DNA from: GCA-002733465 sp039969155 | GTDB taxonomy: Bacteria > Pseudomonadota > Gammaproteobacteria > Enterobacterales > Kangiellaceae | NCBI GenBank assembly: GCA_039969155.1 | Contig: JBDVOJ010000090.1 | Coordinates: forward strand, 83,153-147,152 | DNA: 64,000 nt | Reading direction: 5' to 3' | Shown here: positions 18,379 to 27,352 of the stretch, one piece after another | How positions within the stretch are numbered: the stretch's first letter is position 1 | How the letters are laid out: each line of letters starts with the position of its first letter | Program-made: the position numbers and the translations under genes | The notes under the pieces: generated by a model | Database searches by the model: none | Seen by the model: only the letters and a program-made list of their open reading frames with translations | What the model was told of the DNA's origin: nothing

Positions 18379-19212
18379 ATGAAAAAAACCAGTATCGCAT
18401 CGGCTTTATTAGCCGCTCTAGCTTTAAGCTCAAATGTATCAGCACAAACCATTGACATTAGTATTACCAACTTAACTCATGCACAGCACTTTACTCCAAG
18501 ATTGGTTATTGCCCACGATAGTAGTATTGACGCATTTGAACCTGGTGTTGAAGCCTCTTCCGCATTGGCTTGGCTAGCAGAAGCAGGTGTCATTGACGAT
18601 GCTCAATCAATCGACTCTTCAGGTCAAAACTTTGAAGCGCTATTAGGGCCTGTCGATAATGACAACACCTCTAACACATGGCACCGTTTTGATGGTTTAG
18701 TTGCTCCGTCTACCACCGTAAGTTACCCGTTTGACACCATGGATAAACCTTATCTTTCGATTCTAGCTATGTTGGTTCCCACCAATGATGCTTTTGTTGG
18801 CTTAGATAGCATAGCGATCCCAACAGAACCTGGAACTTACACTTACACCTTGCATGCGTATGATGCTGGTACTGAATTAAATGATGAATTAAATAGCACT
18901 CGAACTGACATAGTCGCTCAAGGTGGCGCTGCTTTAGGAGGCTATGGTGTTCCAGGAGTAGCCGGTGTGGGCGCGTCTCCTGTTCCATTAGGGACTGGCG
19001 GCACTGGTGTAGCAGTAACCGTTGGATTCGACCAAGACGGTAATGCTATTGGAGCGAACGAGGTGGTCGATGGAACTGACGGCCCTGTACATATTCACAG
19101 AAATGTTTTGGGTGATACTAGCCTCACCGACGGCGCAAGCGATCTGCAATCAACTGAGCACCGTTGGTTAAATCCTGTTGCTCGAGTGACTATTACAATT
19201 CCGGCACCATAA
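18379..19212 (+). CDS. Secreted spondin-domain protein
   Basis: The 277-residue protein has a classical signal peptide (cleavage probably after VSA, residue 22). One domain follows that opens IDISITNLTHAQHFTPRLVIAH and contains PYLSILAMLVPTNDAFVGLD, the pattern of bacterial Spondin_N domain proteins. In animals that domain is extracellular and adhesive; in bacteria it is uncharacterised and possibly metal-binding. A Gly-rich stretch near residue 190 (GGAALGGYGVPGVAGVG) precedes the end. It is immediately followed, 14 bp later, by a second spondin gene, so the two are probably co-expressed. Confidence 0.82.
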   Translation: MKKTSIASALLAALALSSNVSAQTIDISITNLTHAQHFTPRLVIAHDSSIDAFEPGVEASSALAWLAEAGVIDDAQSIDSSGQNFEALLGPVDNDNTSNTWHRFDGLVAPSTTVSYPFDTMDKPYLSILAMLVPTNDAFVGLDSIAIPTEPGTYTYTLHAYDAGTELNDELNSTRTDIVAQGGAALGGYGVPGVAGVGASPVPLGTGGTGVAVTVGFDQDGNAIGANEVVDGTDGPVHIHRNVLGDTSLTDGASDLQSTEHRWLNPVARVTITIPAP

Positions 19213-19226
19213 TTGAGGAGAAAATA

Positions 19227-20066
19227 ATGAAAACTAAACTATTTAAACTTAGTCTTCTAACCTTGTTGGTGACCTTGGCCACAGGTTGTGTAGACGATGG
19301 AGATACTGGTGCAGTCGGTCCCCAAGGTCCTGCTGGAGTTGATGGCTCCGACGGAGCTGATGGCCAGGACGGCAATGATGGCGCTAATGGTACCAATGGC
19401 AATACTGCAGTATATACTGTTCAAATTACCAATCTAACTTACAGCCAACCGCTCTCCCCTGCCGCTATTATTATGCATGAGCCAGGTTACTATGCGTTTG
19501 TTGAGGGTCAAAGTGCCAGTGTTGAACTCGAGCAACTTGCAGAGGGCGGCGATCCTTCGGGAATTGTTTCGACCGCAAGTACCCAAGTCCAATTCCTGGA
19601 TGGGATCGCAACCTCCGGACCAATTGGACCTCGTTCTATCGGTTCAGAATCGACTTTAGTAGTGCCTGACTTAGATGCAGATAATCTTCGTCTTTCGATT
19701 GCGACCATGTTGGTCGATACCAACGATGCATTTACCGGTCTTAATGCCATGGATATCAGTAATATGGAAGTTGGCGATTCGAGAGCATTTATGGCGCCAA
19801 GCTGGGATTCAGGCACTGAGGCTAACTTAGAAACCGCAGATACAATGCCTGGTCCAGCCGCAGCTGCCGCAGGTGGTGGAGGCACGGCAGCAGGTTTTGA
19901 CGCGGCCAGAGATGACCTATTTGACCGAGTCAGATTACATGCGGGTGCAGTGACCAATGCCAACGCTAATGATGCTAGTAAAGAAGGACTTAGCACTTCA
20001 ATACTCACCGAAGCGGATCGTTGGGATAATCCGACCGCTAAAATATTAGTGACTAGAACTCGTTAA
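19227..20066 (+). CDS. Spondin-domain lipoprotein with collagen-like repeat
   Basis: The start is the ATG at 19227 with GAGGAG upstream; it gives a lipoprotein signal ending in the lipobox LATGC. After the Cys comes a short collagen-like tract (GxxGxx repeats: GPQGPAGVDGSDGADGQ and more, about 35 residues). A spondin-like domain follows (YTVQITNLTYSQPLSPAAII, LRLSIATMLVDTNDAFTGL). It is paralogous to the gene before it. The collagen-like stalk may lift the domain from the membrane. The C-terminal half has an Ala/Gly run (PGPAAAAAGGGGTAAG). About 279 residues. Confidence 0.85.
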   Translation: MKTKLFKLSLLTLLVTLATGCVDDGDTGAVGPQGPAGVDGSDGADGQDGNDGANGTNGNTAVYTVQITNLTYSQPLSPAAIIMHEPGYYAFVEGQSASVELEQLAEGGDPSGIVSTASTQVQFLDGIATSGPIGPRSIGSESTLVVPDLDADNLRLSIATMLVDTNDAFTGLNAMDISNMEVGDSRAFMAPSWDSGTEANLETADTMPGPAAAAAGGGGTAAGFDAARDDLFDRVRLHAGAVTNANANDASKEGLSTSILTEADRWDNPTAKILVTRTR

Positions 20067-20075
20067 CCCTCAAAC

Positions 20076-20114
20076 GCAAACGAGCGAATACAATTCGCTC
20101 GTTTGCCTTTCTTT
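20076..20114 (+). terminator. Intrinsic terminator after the spondin operon
   Basis: GCAAACGAGCGAA pairs perfectly with TTCGCTCGTTTGC (13 bp) around a five-base loop and is followed by CTTTCTTT. It lies ten bases after the stop and just before the convergent RND gene end. Confidence 0.85.
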
Positions 20115-20131
20115 ACGAATACTTTTATCTG

Positions 20132-23100
20132 CTAACTCGATTGGATTATTTGTGGCTTTGCCTTTCGATATTTTTGTCTTCGCTTAGAGCGTTGCATAAA
20201 GATCTGATAAAGAACTGGCACAATAAAAAGCGTTAACATCGAAGAGAATAAAAGCCCCCAAACAATTGCAGTTGCAACCGGCGCCCAAATCAAAGAGTGA
20301 CCACCTAACCCAACAGCTAGAGAAAAAAGTCCCGCGACGGTGGTTAAAGTCGTTATGATAATTGGCAATACTCTACGTCTTGCCGCATAAAAGGTTGAAT
20401 GCGTTAAGCTCATGCCTTTATCAAGATTAGAGTTCGCCTTGGAGATCAAAACAATCGCCGCGTTGACCGCGATTCCTGCGAGTGCAACAATCCCATAAAG
20501 AGTAAACAAACTTAACGGATTACCAGAAACCGCTAGTCCAAGTACTACTCCAATAAACGCCATAGGTACAGTGAATAGCATCATCAATGGTTGGAAGTAA
20601 CTTTGGAATTGAGTACTTAGTATTAAATACATCAAGCCGATACCGAATAAAAACAAGGTTCCCATGGCATCAATACTTTCTTCAATGTCATCAAGTTCTC
20701 CAGAAAAATCTAATGAAACATTAGGGTGTTGCGACGCTATCGACTCCCAGTAAGCGACAAGCTTTTCATTGGCTTTTACTGTGTCTGTTTTTTCTTTATC
20801 AATATCTGATTCAAGAGTAATGGTTCGTTTAAAATTGTAATGACGCATGTTCCCCTTGACCTGTTCTACAGTCGCATCGACTAACGCACTGAGAGGAATA
20901 TTTTTTCCGCCAGGTGTTGGAATGGTCAGATCCAAAACCGCCTCGATATTTTCAAAATCGTTTACCACTGACGCAGACGATTTCAACCTTAAAGCAATTC
21001 GATCACCTTCACTTTGAACAAAGTTAATAATCTCTCCATCGATCAGCATTTTAATCGTTCGATAAACGTCATCCGGCGAAATACCAGCTCGATTAATGGC
21101 ATCACCATTCAGTCTAAGTGAAAGTCCGTACCGTCCTTTGCTATCATCGTCGCTGACATCAAGATAATGCTTGTCTGAGTCGCTTTTTAGAAACGCCATC
21201 AATTGATCCGTTGCTACACGCAGTTCCTGATAATCATCACCTCGAACCTTGACACTAATGGCTTTACTAGTCGGCGGACCACCGGCCAGTTTAAGAAAGG
21301 AAATATTAATCGGACCAACTACCGAGGCCACATCTTCACGAAGGTCTTCAATAATTGTCGGCACGTCTCGCATGTCGCCTTCCCGAGGTCTAAGCGATAC
21401 TAATACTTGACCGATGTTTTGTGCAAACAACGGTTCCGTCTCGGTAAACATTTGACCGGAATAGCTAACAATTGAACGGACCTCTCCTTCTAACATTTTT
21501 GACTCTGTGATTTTCTCAACCGCGAGAACTTTTTCCATAGTTTCAGCGAGCGAACTGGTTGTCGGCATTTCGACATTAACGTAGAACAAGCGAATATTAT
21601 CAGAGGCGAAAAAATCCATTCTGATCAAACCACTGCCAAGAGCGACAATAGACAAAATAAATAAACCCACCAACCCAGATAAGGTTCGCTTGGGATATCG
21701 CATCACTTTAAGTAATAACAATCCATAGCGAATTTTGATCCAATGAATAAACTTAACTCGGTATTCATGTGCCTTTGTTTTGTTTTCAAAATCTATTTTG
21801 GCAACCAGTATATGTCCCGGTAACATCCAGTAAGCTTCTATCAAACTAACCGCCAATGCGATAGTGACAACCAGAGGAATAACCATCATAAATTTACCGA
21901 GAATTCCCGGTAATAACATCAGTGGTAAAAATGCTGCGATGGTCGTTAACACTGAGGCAGTAACAGGACTAATTACTTCGGTTAAACCATTCCATGCTGC
22001 CTCAATGCCTTTTTGGCCACGATGTAACCGATGGTTAATTGACTCAACCACCACTACCGCATCATCAACGAGCATACCTAAAGCAATTACAATAGCCAAA
22101 AGCACAGAAGTATTGAGCGTTTGATCCAACAGTTGAAGACAAATAAAAGTTCCGGCTAGCGTAAATGGAATACCAATAGTAACCAGCAGACTAATTCTTG
22201 AACCAAGAAATAGCCAAGTAACGATAAGCACTAAGAATAGTCCCAGCAAAGCATTGGTCTGCATTATTCCCAACGCATTGCGAGTAATCAATGTTTGATC
22301 ATCGACTAAAGTAAACTCAACGCCTAGTTGCTCCGAATTTAAATTTCGAGCAGCAACAAAATCGTCTATTCGTTGCACCAACTCTAAAGTGTTAGTACTT
22401 TCTTGTTTCATTACCGCCAATAAAATGGCTGGCTTACCTTGGTAGCGAACTAGTCGATCAGGTTTTTCTCTTGCTCGAACGACACTCGCTACATCTCGTA
22501 ATTGTATTTCTCCATTCGCTCCGGCTCGTCCAATAATCGGAATCGATGCCAATACTTCAGGGTCCGTAGTCGTTCCCCTTACTCTAACCAACCATTGATC
22601 TTCCGCAATACGCGCAGTTCCCGCAGAAGTATCCTGAAAAAAAGCTCTCACTGAATTAGCGATCATTACTGGCGAAATGCCAAGCAACTGGATTTTATCG
22701 ATATCAAATTGGATTTGTAATTCTGGCTCAAGTAAACCAGTCGTTTGAATTCGATCAACTCCTTTCACTCTCGCTAGATCTTTTTCTAAGTTTCTTCCTT
22801 GCCGCCTTAAATTTTCATCTTCAGACGGACCACTAACCACCACAGTTGCAGTTGGAAAGGCGTTTGCAGTGGTAATTTCAAAAATAGTTGGTCTTTCGGC
22901 TTCAAGCGGTAACTGGTCTTCGACGTTATTCACTTCTCGACGTAGGTCTGCGATCCGCTTGTCAAAAGTATCTTCACCGACGTCATTAAAACGAACCAAA
23001 ATACTCGAAATGCTCTCTCGGCTGGTACTTGAAACAAATTTTATATCTTGAATTTTTTCGATCGATTCTTCTAACACATCGGTCACTTTTTGCTCGACAT

Positions 23101-23269
23101 CTCGAGCCGAAGCTCCTGGTAAAAATGTGGTTACCTGAACCCAATTAAAGTTGACCGAAGGGTCTTGTTCTCTGGGTAATTGACTATAAACGGTAAAACC
23201 TGCAATAAGCACCAAAGCAAATAATAGATTGGTGAGGACATGGTTCTCGATGAGCCTTCGTAACCACAT
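20132..23269 (-). CDS. RND-family multidrug efflux transporter, inner membrane subunit
   Basis: The 1045-residue protein shows the RND plan: TM1 at the N-terminus, two large periplasmic loops and TM blocks at about 335-535 and 860-1030. The proton-relay motif is ALGMLVDDAVVVVES in TM4 with two adjacent Asp. The sequence is of the AcrB/hydrophobe-amphiphile type but of a divergent subgroup (EQDPSVNFNWVQVTTFLPGAS at the start of the first loop). It exports hydrophobic or amphiphilic compounds with H+ antiport. The gene begins two bases after the membrane fusion gene. No outer membrane channel gene is next to it, so it may share TolC. Confidence 0.93.
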   Translation of the reverse strand: MWLRRLIENHVLTNLLFALVLIAGFTVYSQLPREQDPSVNFNWVQVTTFLPGASARDVEQKVTDVLEESIEKIQDIKFVSSTSRESISSILVRFNDVGEDTFDKRIADLRREVNNVEDQLPLEAERPTIFEITTANAFPTATVVVSGPSEDENLRRQGRNLEKDLARVKGVDRIQTTGLLEPELQIQFDIDKIQLLGISPVMIANSVRAFFQDTSAGTARIAEDQWLVRVRGTTTDPEVLASIPIIGRAGANGEIQLRDVASVVRAREKPDRLVRYQGKPAILLAVMKQESTNTLELVQRIDDFVAARNLNSEQLGVEFTLVDDQTLITRNALGIMQTNALLGLFLVLIVTWLFLGSRISLLVTIGIPFTLAGTFICLQLLDQTLNTSVLLAIVIALGMLVDDAVVVVESINHRLHRGQKGIEAAWNGLTEVISPVTASVLTTIAAFLPLMLLPGILGKFMMVIPLVVTIALAVSLIEAYWMLPGHILVAKIDFENKTKAHEYRVKFIHWIKIRYGLLLLKVMRYPKRTLSGLVGLFILSIVALGSGLIRMDFFASDNIRLFYVNVEMPTTSSLAETMEKVLAVEKITESKMLEGEVRSIVSYSGQMFTETEPLFAQNIGQVLVSLRPREGDMRDVPTIIEDLREDVASVVGPINISFLKLAGGPPTSKAISVKVRGDDYQELRVATDQLMAFLKSDSDKHYLDVSDDDSKGRYGLSLRLNGDAINRAGISPDDVYRTIKMLIDGEIINFVQSEGDRIALRLKSSASVVNDFENIEAVLDLTIPTPGGKNIPLSALVDATVEQVKGNMRHYNFKRTITLESDIDKEKTDTVKANEKLVAYWESIASQHPNVSLDFSGELDDIEESIDAMGTLFLFGIGLMYLILSTQFQSYFQPLMMLFTVPMAFIGVVLGLAVSGNPLSLFTLYGIVALAGIAVNAAIVLISKANSNLDKGMSLTHSTFYAARRRVLPIIITTLTTVAGLFSLAVGLGGHSLIWAPVATAIVWGLLFSSMLTLFIVPVLYQIFMQRSKRRQKYRKAKPQIIQSS

Positions 23270-23271
23270 GA

Positions 23272-24375
23272 CTAACCTTCCTTCGGCTGATTAGATTGTG
23301 GGTTATCGGCTCGCTCGGTAGTTATGGTTTTTGTCGGTTTAACTGATTGTCCATCAATTAGCCCATGTCGCCCATCAACGATGATCGTTTTCCCACGCCA
23401 GCGCTCAAAATCAGATAACAGAATCGGCCGCCCTTCTTGCGCGTTTGGTGTTTCAATAAATGATGCCTTTTCGCCATCCATTACAAATAGACCCAATCGA
23501 TTATTTCGTTGTTGCAATAAATTGGCAGGCAAATGATAAAATGGAGAATACCAATGTAACCGACCTGCAATGCCAGCTAATGCAGTTGTTGATTCAAAAT
23601 CCAGTCTTGCTTCGCGAGTGCGAGAGGTTTCTTCAACTACCGGTAACAGAACTCTGCGCTTTAAGCTATATCGCTTTCCCTCAGACTCCAACTCAAAACT
23701 ATTTGACCCTAAAAAGGATTCTGCATCCGCCAGCGAAACCAACACTGAAACTTCAGAGTTGTCTAACTCGACAATCTCAATAATTGCACTACCAACCGAC
23801 ACCATCTCACCGACATTAGCTATTCGTCCAACGGTAATACCATTAAACGGCGCTAGAATCTGGCAGCGCTGAACGCCAATTTCAGCACTATTATGCATCG
23901 CTCTTTGTGAGTTTAACTGCGCCTCAGCGATAAGTTCGTTGGTCTTAAGCCGATCGAGCTCAGCCTCGCCAATTGTTTTCTGCGCCGCTAATTTTTTACC
24001 TCTAACAAATTGTCGTCGTTCGAATTCTAAATTTTCAGTCAGTCTTGCCAGTTGCGCGTTTTGGTTGGATAGTTCTAATTGCCGATCCTTACAATCTAAT
24101 TCAGCTAGTAAATCTCCCTTTTTAAATTGGTCGCCAACTCGCACTGCAAAAGATTCAACCACCGCACTGATTTCTGCTGGTATTCGACTATGATTAAGAG
24201 CTTCTACCCTCGCAGGAGCATTACGACTGGGAAGGAATGCTAATGCTTCTACCTTGCTAGTTGTAACTCCCACAATTCTATTGTCTTCTGCGGAATTAGT
24301 TTGGGCTGTGCTACGGTTAGCTCCAGCAAGCAGCAATGCGAGGGTAAGTAAAAAAAGATAAGGAAGATTTTTCAT
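23272..24375 (-). CDS. RND efflux periplasmic adaptor (membrane fusion protein)
   Basis: The 367-residue protein has a signal peptide (ending RSTAQ) and the hairpin, lipoyl and barrel organisation of HlyD/AcrA adaptors. VEALNHSRIPAEISAVVESFAVRVGDQFKKGDLLAELD is the first lipoyl half, a coiled-coil hairpin spans about 100-160, and CQILAPFNGITVGRIANVGEMV is the second half. It has no lipobox Cys, so it is probably a soluble periplasmic or signal-anchored adaptor. It joins the inner-membrane pump encoded two bases downstream to an outer membrane channel. Expression is probably repressed by the TetR protein through the palindrome at 24515-24530. Confidence 0.92.
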   Translation of the reverse strand: MKNLPYLFLLTLALLLAGANRSTAQTNSAEDNRIVGVTTSKVEALAFLPSRNAPARVEALNHSRIPAEISAVVESFAVRVGDQFKKGDLLAELDCKDRQLELSNQNAQLARLTENLEFERRQFVRGKKLAAQKTIGEAELDRLKTNELIAEAQLNSQRAMHNSAEIGVQRCQILAPFNGITVGRIANVGEMVSVGSAIIEIVELDNSEVSVLVSLADAESFLGSNSFELESEGKRYSLKRRVLLPVVEETSRTREARLDFESTTALAGIAGRLHWYSPFYHLPANLLQQRNNRLGLFVMDGEKASFIETPNAQEGRPILLSDFERWRGKTIIVDGRHGLIDGQSVKPTKTITTERADNPQSNQPKEG

Positions 24376-24514
24376 CTGAATTCCTTTTAAGTCCTAAGTA
24401 ATCGTCAATTAATCCAAAATAACGGGGTGTTGTGTTTAATCACAGATTAATTTTGTCATCTGTATGGTGCTAAAACAGCCACAAAACCTTCAAAATCTGC
24501 GCGATACTAACACT

Positions 24515-24530
24515 GACCGACCGGTCGGTC
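24515..24530. promoter_or_regulatory. Palindromic TetR-type operator upstream of the efflux operon
   Basis: GACCGACCGGTCGGTC is a perfect 16-base palindrome, 140 bp upstream of the adaptor ATG and 40 bp beyond the stop of the TetR gene. GACC/GGTC half-sites are typical of TetR-family efflux regulators. Confidence 0.75.
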
Positions 24531-24569
24531 AACGAACTAAAAGTAGCAAAAATGTTTAATTTTGTAGAG

Positions 24570-25160
24570 TTATTGCTCGAGGTATTTGGCTAACATGTCG
24601 CTAAAGTCCTTCCAAATCACTTGATACTTCTGATTATCTGCAAAAATACTGTAATGGATACAGAACCCCGCCCCGAACATATCAACCATTCTTATGGCAT
24701 TATCAATCCGCTGTTCGTCCACTTTACCAGCGTAAAACCGCTGGATTGCAGGAGCTATACGTTGACAGGCATTTTCCAACATTTTTTGCGCAACGCTTTC
24801 AAAAAATGGGTCTTTCATCCCTTTAGGTATGAAGCCAAAAACAGTATTCATTAAACAGGGATTTTGAGTAAAATCCTTCATAATGTATTGCCCAATAGCT
24901 TCCATGTAATCATTAATATTTCGGTAATTTTCTACCGGTACGTCTTCGAGCGACTGATCAAATATAGATTCGATCATGGCGTAAACCACATCATCTAAGT
25001 TACTAAAATGATGGTACAGTGTGCCTTTAGCGACGCCGGCCTTAGATATTAGCAGGTTTGTGGTGAGTGCTTCATAACCTGCCTCACCGACAATTTCAAA
25101 GGCCGCTTGGATTATTTTTTGCTTTGTCGCTAGTGCAGCTTGTTGTCTAGTTTGATTCAT
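24570..25160 (-). CDS. TetR-family transcriptional regulator of the efflux operon
   Basis: The 196-residue protein has an N-terminal helix-turn-helix (IIQAAFEIVGEAGYEALTTNLLISKAGVAKGTLYHHFSNLDDV), the TetR signature. An alpha-helical ligand-binding C-terminal part follows (DNAIRMVDMFGAGFCIHYSIF). It lies upstream of and in the same direction as the adaptor-pump operon. One GACC/GGTC palindrome stands before the pump genes and a second, weaker one before its own gene, so repression of the pump and autoregulation are likely. Confidence 0.9.
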   Translation of the reverse strand: MNQTRQQAALATKQKIIQAAFEIVGEAGYEALTTNLLISKAGVAKGTLYHHFSNLDDVVYAMIESIFDQSLEDVPVENYRNINDYMEAIGQYIMKDFTQNPCLMNTVFGFIPKGMKDPFFESVAQKMLENACQRIAPAIQRFYAGKVDEQRIDNAIRMVDMFGAGFCIHYSIFADNQKYQVIWKDFSDMLAKYLEQ

Positions 25161-25206
25161 TAAGGACTACATTGAATAGTTTTGGAGTATCATTGTAAAA
25201 CTCACC

Positions 25207-25218
25207 GACCAAACGGTC
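25207..25218. promoter_or_regulatory. Second GACC/GGTC palindrome upstream of the TetR gene
   Basis: GACCAAACGGTC lies 47 bp before the TetR ATG. It shares half-sites with the larger palindrome at 24515-24530 and suggests autoregulation. Confidence 0.55.
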
Positions 25219-25342
25219 AATTAAAATTAACAGACCAGGTCCGACTTCAACTAGTTAGCATGATAAGAGCTCATTTGAAGCGACTACAAATCTTTGTTAC
25301 CTTGTTCAATAATCATCAGATAATAATTAGAGGTTCAGTCGC

Positions 25343-25972
25343 ATGAAACTATCCAATATCCCGTATAAAAAACTAACACTAGAGTTCATTGCGATATTAT
25401 TGAGCATCGTTTTGGCCCTCGCATTCGACGAATGGCAACAGGAGAGAGAAACTAATCAAAAGGCTGATCTAGCTCAGCAGAAAATTTTTAAGGAAATTAA
25501 AGCCAACTTCGCAGAGATTAAGGAGTTTAATACCATTGTAAAATCACGCTATAAAAAGCTAAAAGCAATCGAAAATGAGATAGATGGTACTAAAGGTTTT
25601 CATGAGTACATTTCGAAATTTGTTGGCTACCGGTTTACCGAGCTAAACAATTCGGCCTGGCAGAGAGCTAATAGCGGAATTTTGGCGAACTACATGGACG
25701 ACGAATTTGTCGAGCAGGCTTTTCATCTTTATAACTGGAATCAGACCTTACAAACTTTTCATCTAAAAATGAATGACTTCTTATATCAGCCCCACTTTTT
25801 TAACCCAGAAAAAGCGACGTTTGCATGGCATATATCTCAAAGATACAAAGCACAACAAATCGGCTGGTCTAATTCTATGATTAAGGAGTATGCAAAGTTT
25901 ATTGCTCGGTATGAAGAAAAAACTGAAGATGAAGAAGTGAAAAAGGTAGACTCTAAAGAAAGTACGGACTAA
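25343..25972 (+). CDS. Membrane-anchored protein of unknown function (209 aa)
   Basis: A single N-terminal membrane helix (LEFIAILLSIVLALAFDEW, about residues 13-31) is followed by a charged helical region with coiled-coil character. It ends in a Lys/Glu/Asp-rich tail. The start is supported by AGAGG upstream of the ATG. The pattern 'ExxxIxxSIxLAxxxDEWxQ' near the membrane helix recurs in uncharacterised proteins of marine gammaproteobacteria, as far as I remember, but I cannot name a family. It borders the cassette array and is transcribed toward it, ending 46 bp before the last attC site. Confidence 0.65.
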   Translation: MKLSNIPYKKLTLEFIAILLSIVLALAFDEWQQERETNQKADLAQQKIFKEIKANFAEIKEFNTIVKSRYKKLKAIENEIDGTKGFHEYISKFVGYRFTELNNSAWQRANSGILANYMDDEFVEQAFHLYNWNQTLQTFHLKMNDFLYQPHFFNPEKATFAWHISQRYKAQQIGWSNSMIKEYAKFIARYEEKTEDEEVKKVDSKESTD

Positions 25973-26018
25973 TTCTCCTCACAATTAGAACAGTTTTTGT
26001 TCTGTTCGTTTGTTAGAG

Positions 26019-26085
26019 TGTTAACGCCTAGCTCATAAATACAGGCGTCTTCTTTACCTGAGAATTGTACAAGGTATGGTTAGCT
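26019..26085 (-). repeat. attC site A (last in array)
   Basis: On the plus strand it begins TGTTAACGCC (R' side) and ends GTTAGCT (R'' side). It directly follows the stop of the 103-aa cassette gene with a two-base gap. It is the most degenerate of the nine, and no cassette gene lies beyond it. Confidence 0.7.
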
Positions 26086-26087
26086 TT

Positions 26088-26399
26088 TTAATCAATCCTA
26101 GCCCCTGATTTTTCAAATAATTCGCAAGTGATATCCGTTATATGTCGCTCTTTATTTTCTTTATCTGGCTCCCATCCTTCTGACATAGCTTGCTCTATCA
26201 CCAGCTTGACCAAAGATGGAGTAATTGGAGTGTCCCAAAATTCTCCACATCCCCAAGAACTAACACTACTATAAAGAATTTGACCTTTATCTCTCTTCTG
26301 TAACGTCAAAGATTTATGGTCTCCATTATCTTTTACACGCCACAAATAGTCAGCTCCCTCAACTGAAATAACTCTGCTGCCTTTTTTGGGTAATGACAT
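26088..26399 (-). CDS. Cassette gene product, unknown function (103 aa)
   Basis: The small soluble protein starts MSLPKKGSRVISVEGADYLWRVKDN. I recognise a beta-rich N-terminal pattern (ISV...YLWRVK....SLTLQKRDKGQILYSSVSSWG) and a helical middle (TPSLVKLVIEQAMSEGWEP), which recurs in uncharacterised short bacterial proteins. It has no signal peptide or membrane segment. The last cassette of the array; the ATG is 13 bp from attC B and there is only a weak purine tract (AGAGAA) as ribosome binding site. No function can be assigned. Confidence 0.7.
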   Translation of the reverse strand: MSLPKKGSRVISVEGADYLWRVKDNGDHKSLTLQKRDKGQILYSSVSSWGCGEFWDTPITPSLVKLVIEQAMSEGWEPDKENKERHITDITCELFEKSGARID

Positions 26400-26412
26400 A
26401 CGTTCTCTGATT

Positions 26413-26479
26413 AATTAACGCTCAATTCAAAAATTTGGGTTGTAGTTTAACCTGAATTTTTTGCAACTTCTTTTTAACT
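26413..26479 (-). repeat. attC site B
   Basis: The R' side on the plus strand is AATTAACGC and the R'' side is TTTAACT. Internal segments (AATTCAAAAA near R', TTGCAA near R'') closely match site I at 30050-30116, so the two sites appear to be of one lineage. Confidence 0.78.
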
Positions 26480-26482
26480 GCT

Positions 26483-26893
26483 TTACTTGCTTGCATACGG
26501 ATTAATAGCAGACAAATATTCAGTCTTATCAAAATAGAACGGTCCTGTTCTTTTCATGTAATCATTCTGAAAAAGACCATGCTGTAAATTAGACTCACGC
26601 CCAAATTCGCTCCACTTAATTTTATTTCCTAAGTCTTCAACGAGTACCGTCGTAGCCCCACATCCTAAATCAGCACAGCATATACAAACGTATAACGGAA
26701 CTCTTCCTGATTTTAAATCTGAATAATCCTGAAGCAGTAATTGCTTTGCAAAGGACCCATTGACATCGAGTGAACTAATCTCATCAGATACTCCGAGGTG
26801 AGGTGCCAACTTAATATTGCCAATCTTAAAATCAGAAAAACTCAAAGATTGATCTTCAGTATTCGTAGCACTGTAGATTTCGATTCTATCCAT
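26483..26893 (-). CDS. Cassette gene product, unknown function (136 aa)
   Basis: The soluble 136-residue protein has two Cys clusters (YVCICCADLGCGATTV) in its middle and ends NPYASK. The stretch LYVCICCADLGCG is reminiscent of short proteins often labelled oxidoreductase-like or hypothetical, in which the Cys could bind metal, but no family is certain. No signal peptide. The ATG is 18 bp from attC C and the stop three bases from attC B. Function unknown. Confidence 0.72.
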   Translation of the reverse strand: MDRIEIYSATNTEDQSLSFSDFKIGNIKLAPHLGVSDEISSLDVNGSFAKQLLLQDYSDLKSGRVPLYVCICCADLGCGATTVLVEDLGNKIKWSEFGRESNLQHGLFQNDYMKRTGPFYFDKTEYLSAINPYASK

Positions 26894-26911
26894 GGAGACT
26901 AATACTCGTGA

Positions 26912-26958
26912 AGTTAACGCCTAGGTGACCTGCGTGAAGTGTCACCAATTTTTTAGGG
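26912..26958 (-). repeat. attC site C (short)
   Basis: The plus-strand R' side is AGTTAACGCC and the R'' side TTTAGGG. Inner arms AGGTGACC and GGTCACC-like GTGTCACC pair closely. At 47 bp it is the shortest site. The stop codon of the membrane-protein cassette lies inside its R'' box. Confidence 0.82.
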
Positions 26959-27330
26959 GGCTTTCCTACTTGCAGACTGCTTGGTTAATATTAGTTGCCA
27001 AACTCCAAACACACCACATAGTACGATTACCGCTATCGATAGTGGTAAATGAAATTCCTCAAAACCAAACATAGCGAAACCAGCATGAATTATAAAGGTT
27101 AAAAGCCCCAGCCCACCGCATGCATATGAATATGCTAGATAGTTACTAGACAGTGTTAAAAGTTTTTTATATCCAACCACAATAATTGGGAAGGCTACAA
27201 GATTAAAAAGTAGGAATCCCTGAATTCCACCAGGAAGATAGAACATCTCCCATTCTTTCCAATAAGCAGCATCTATTTGATGAAGAATCAAAAGAATTAA
27301 AGTAAAGCCGTATAACCTTTCTAAGCTCAT
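26953..27330 (-). CDS. Cassette-encoded membrane protein (four predicted helices)
   Basis: I favour the ATG at 27330, which has AGGG seven bases upstream, over the in-frame GTG two codons earlier. The product of about 125 residues has four hydrophobic segments (LYGFTLILLILHQIDA, GFLLFNLVAFPIIVVGY, YACGGLGLLTFIIHAGF, LPLSIAVIVLCGVFGVWQL). LHQIDAAYWKEWEMF near the N-terminus resembles the uncharacterised DUF6713 family, from memory. It would sit in the inner membrane. Role unknown. Confidence 0.75.
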   Translation of the reverse strand: MSLERLYGFTLILLILHQIDAAYWKEWEMFYLPGGIQGFLLFNLVAFPIIVVGYKKLLTLSSNYLAYSYACGGLGLLTFIIHAGFAMFGFEEFHLPLSIAVIVLCGVFGVWQLILTKQSASRKAP

Positions 27331-27352
27331 TCTCACACCCTGTATTTTCCTA

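Noticed and set aside
25981..26010. AGAACA/TGTTCT hairpin after the 209-aa gene
   Set aside because: The stem is only six AT-rich pairs with no continuous T tract; too weak to call a terminator.
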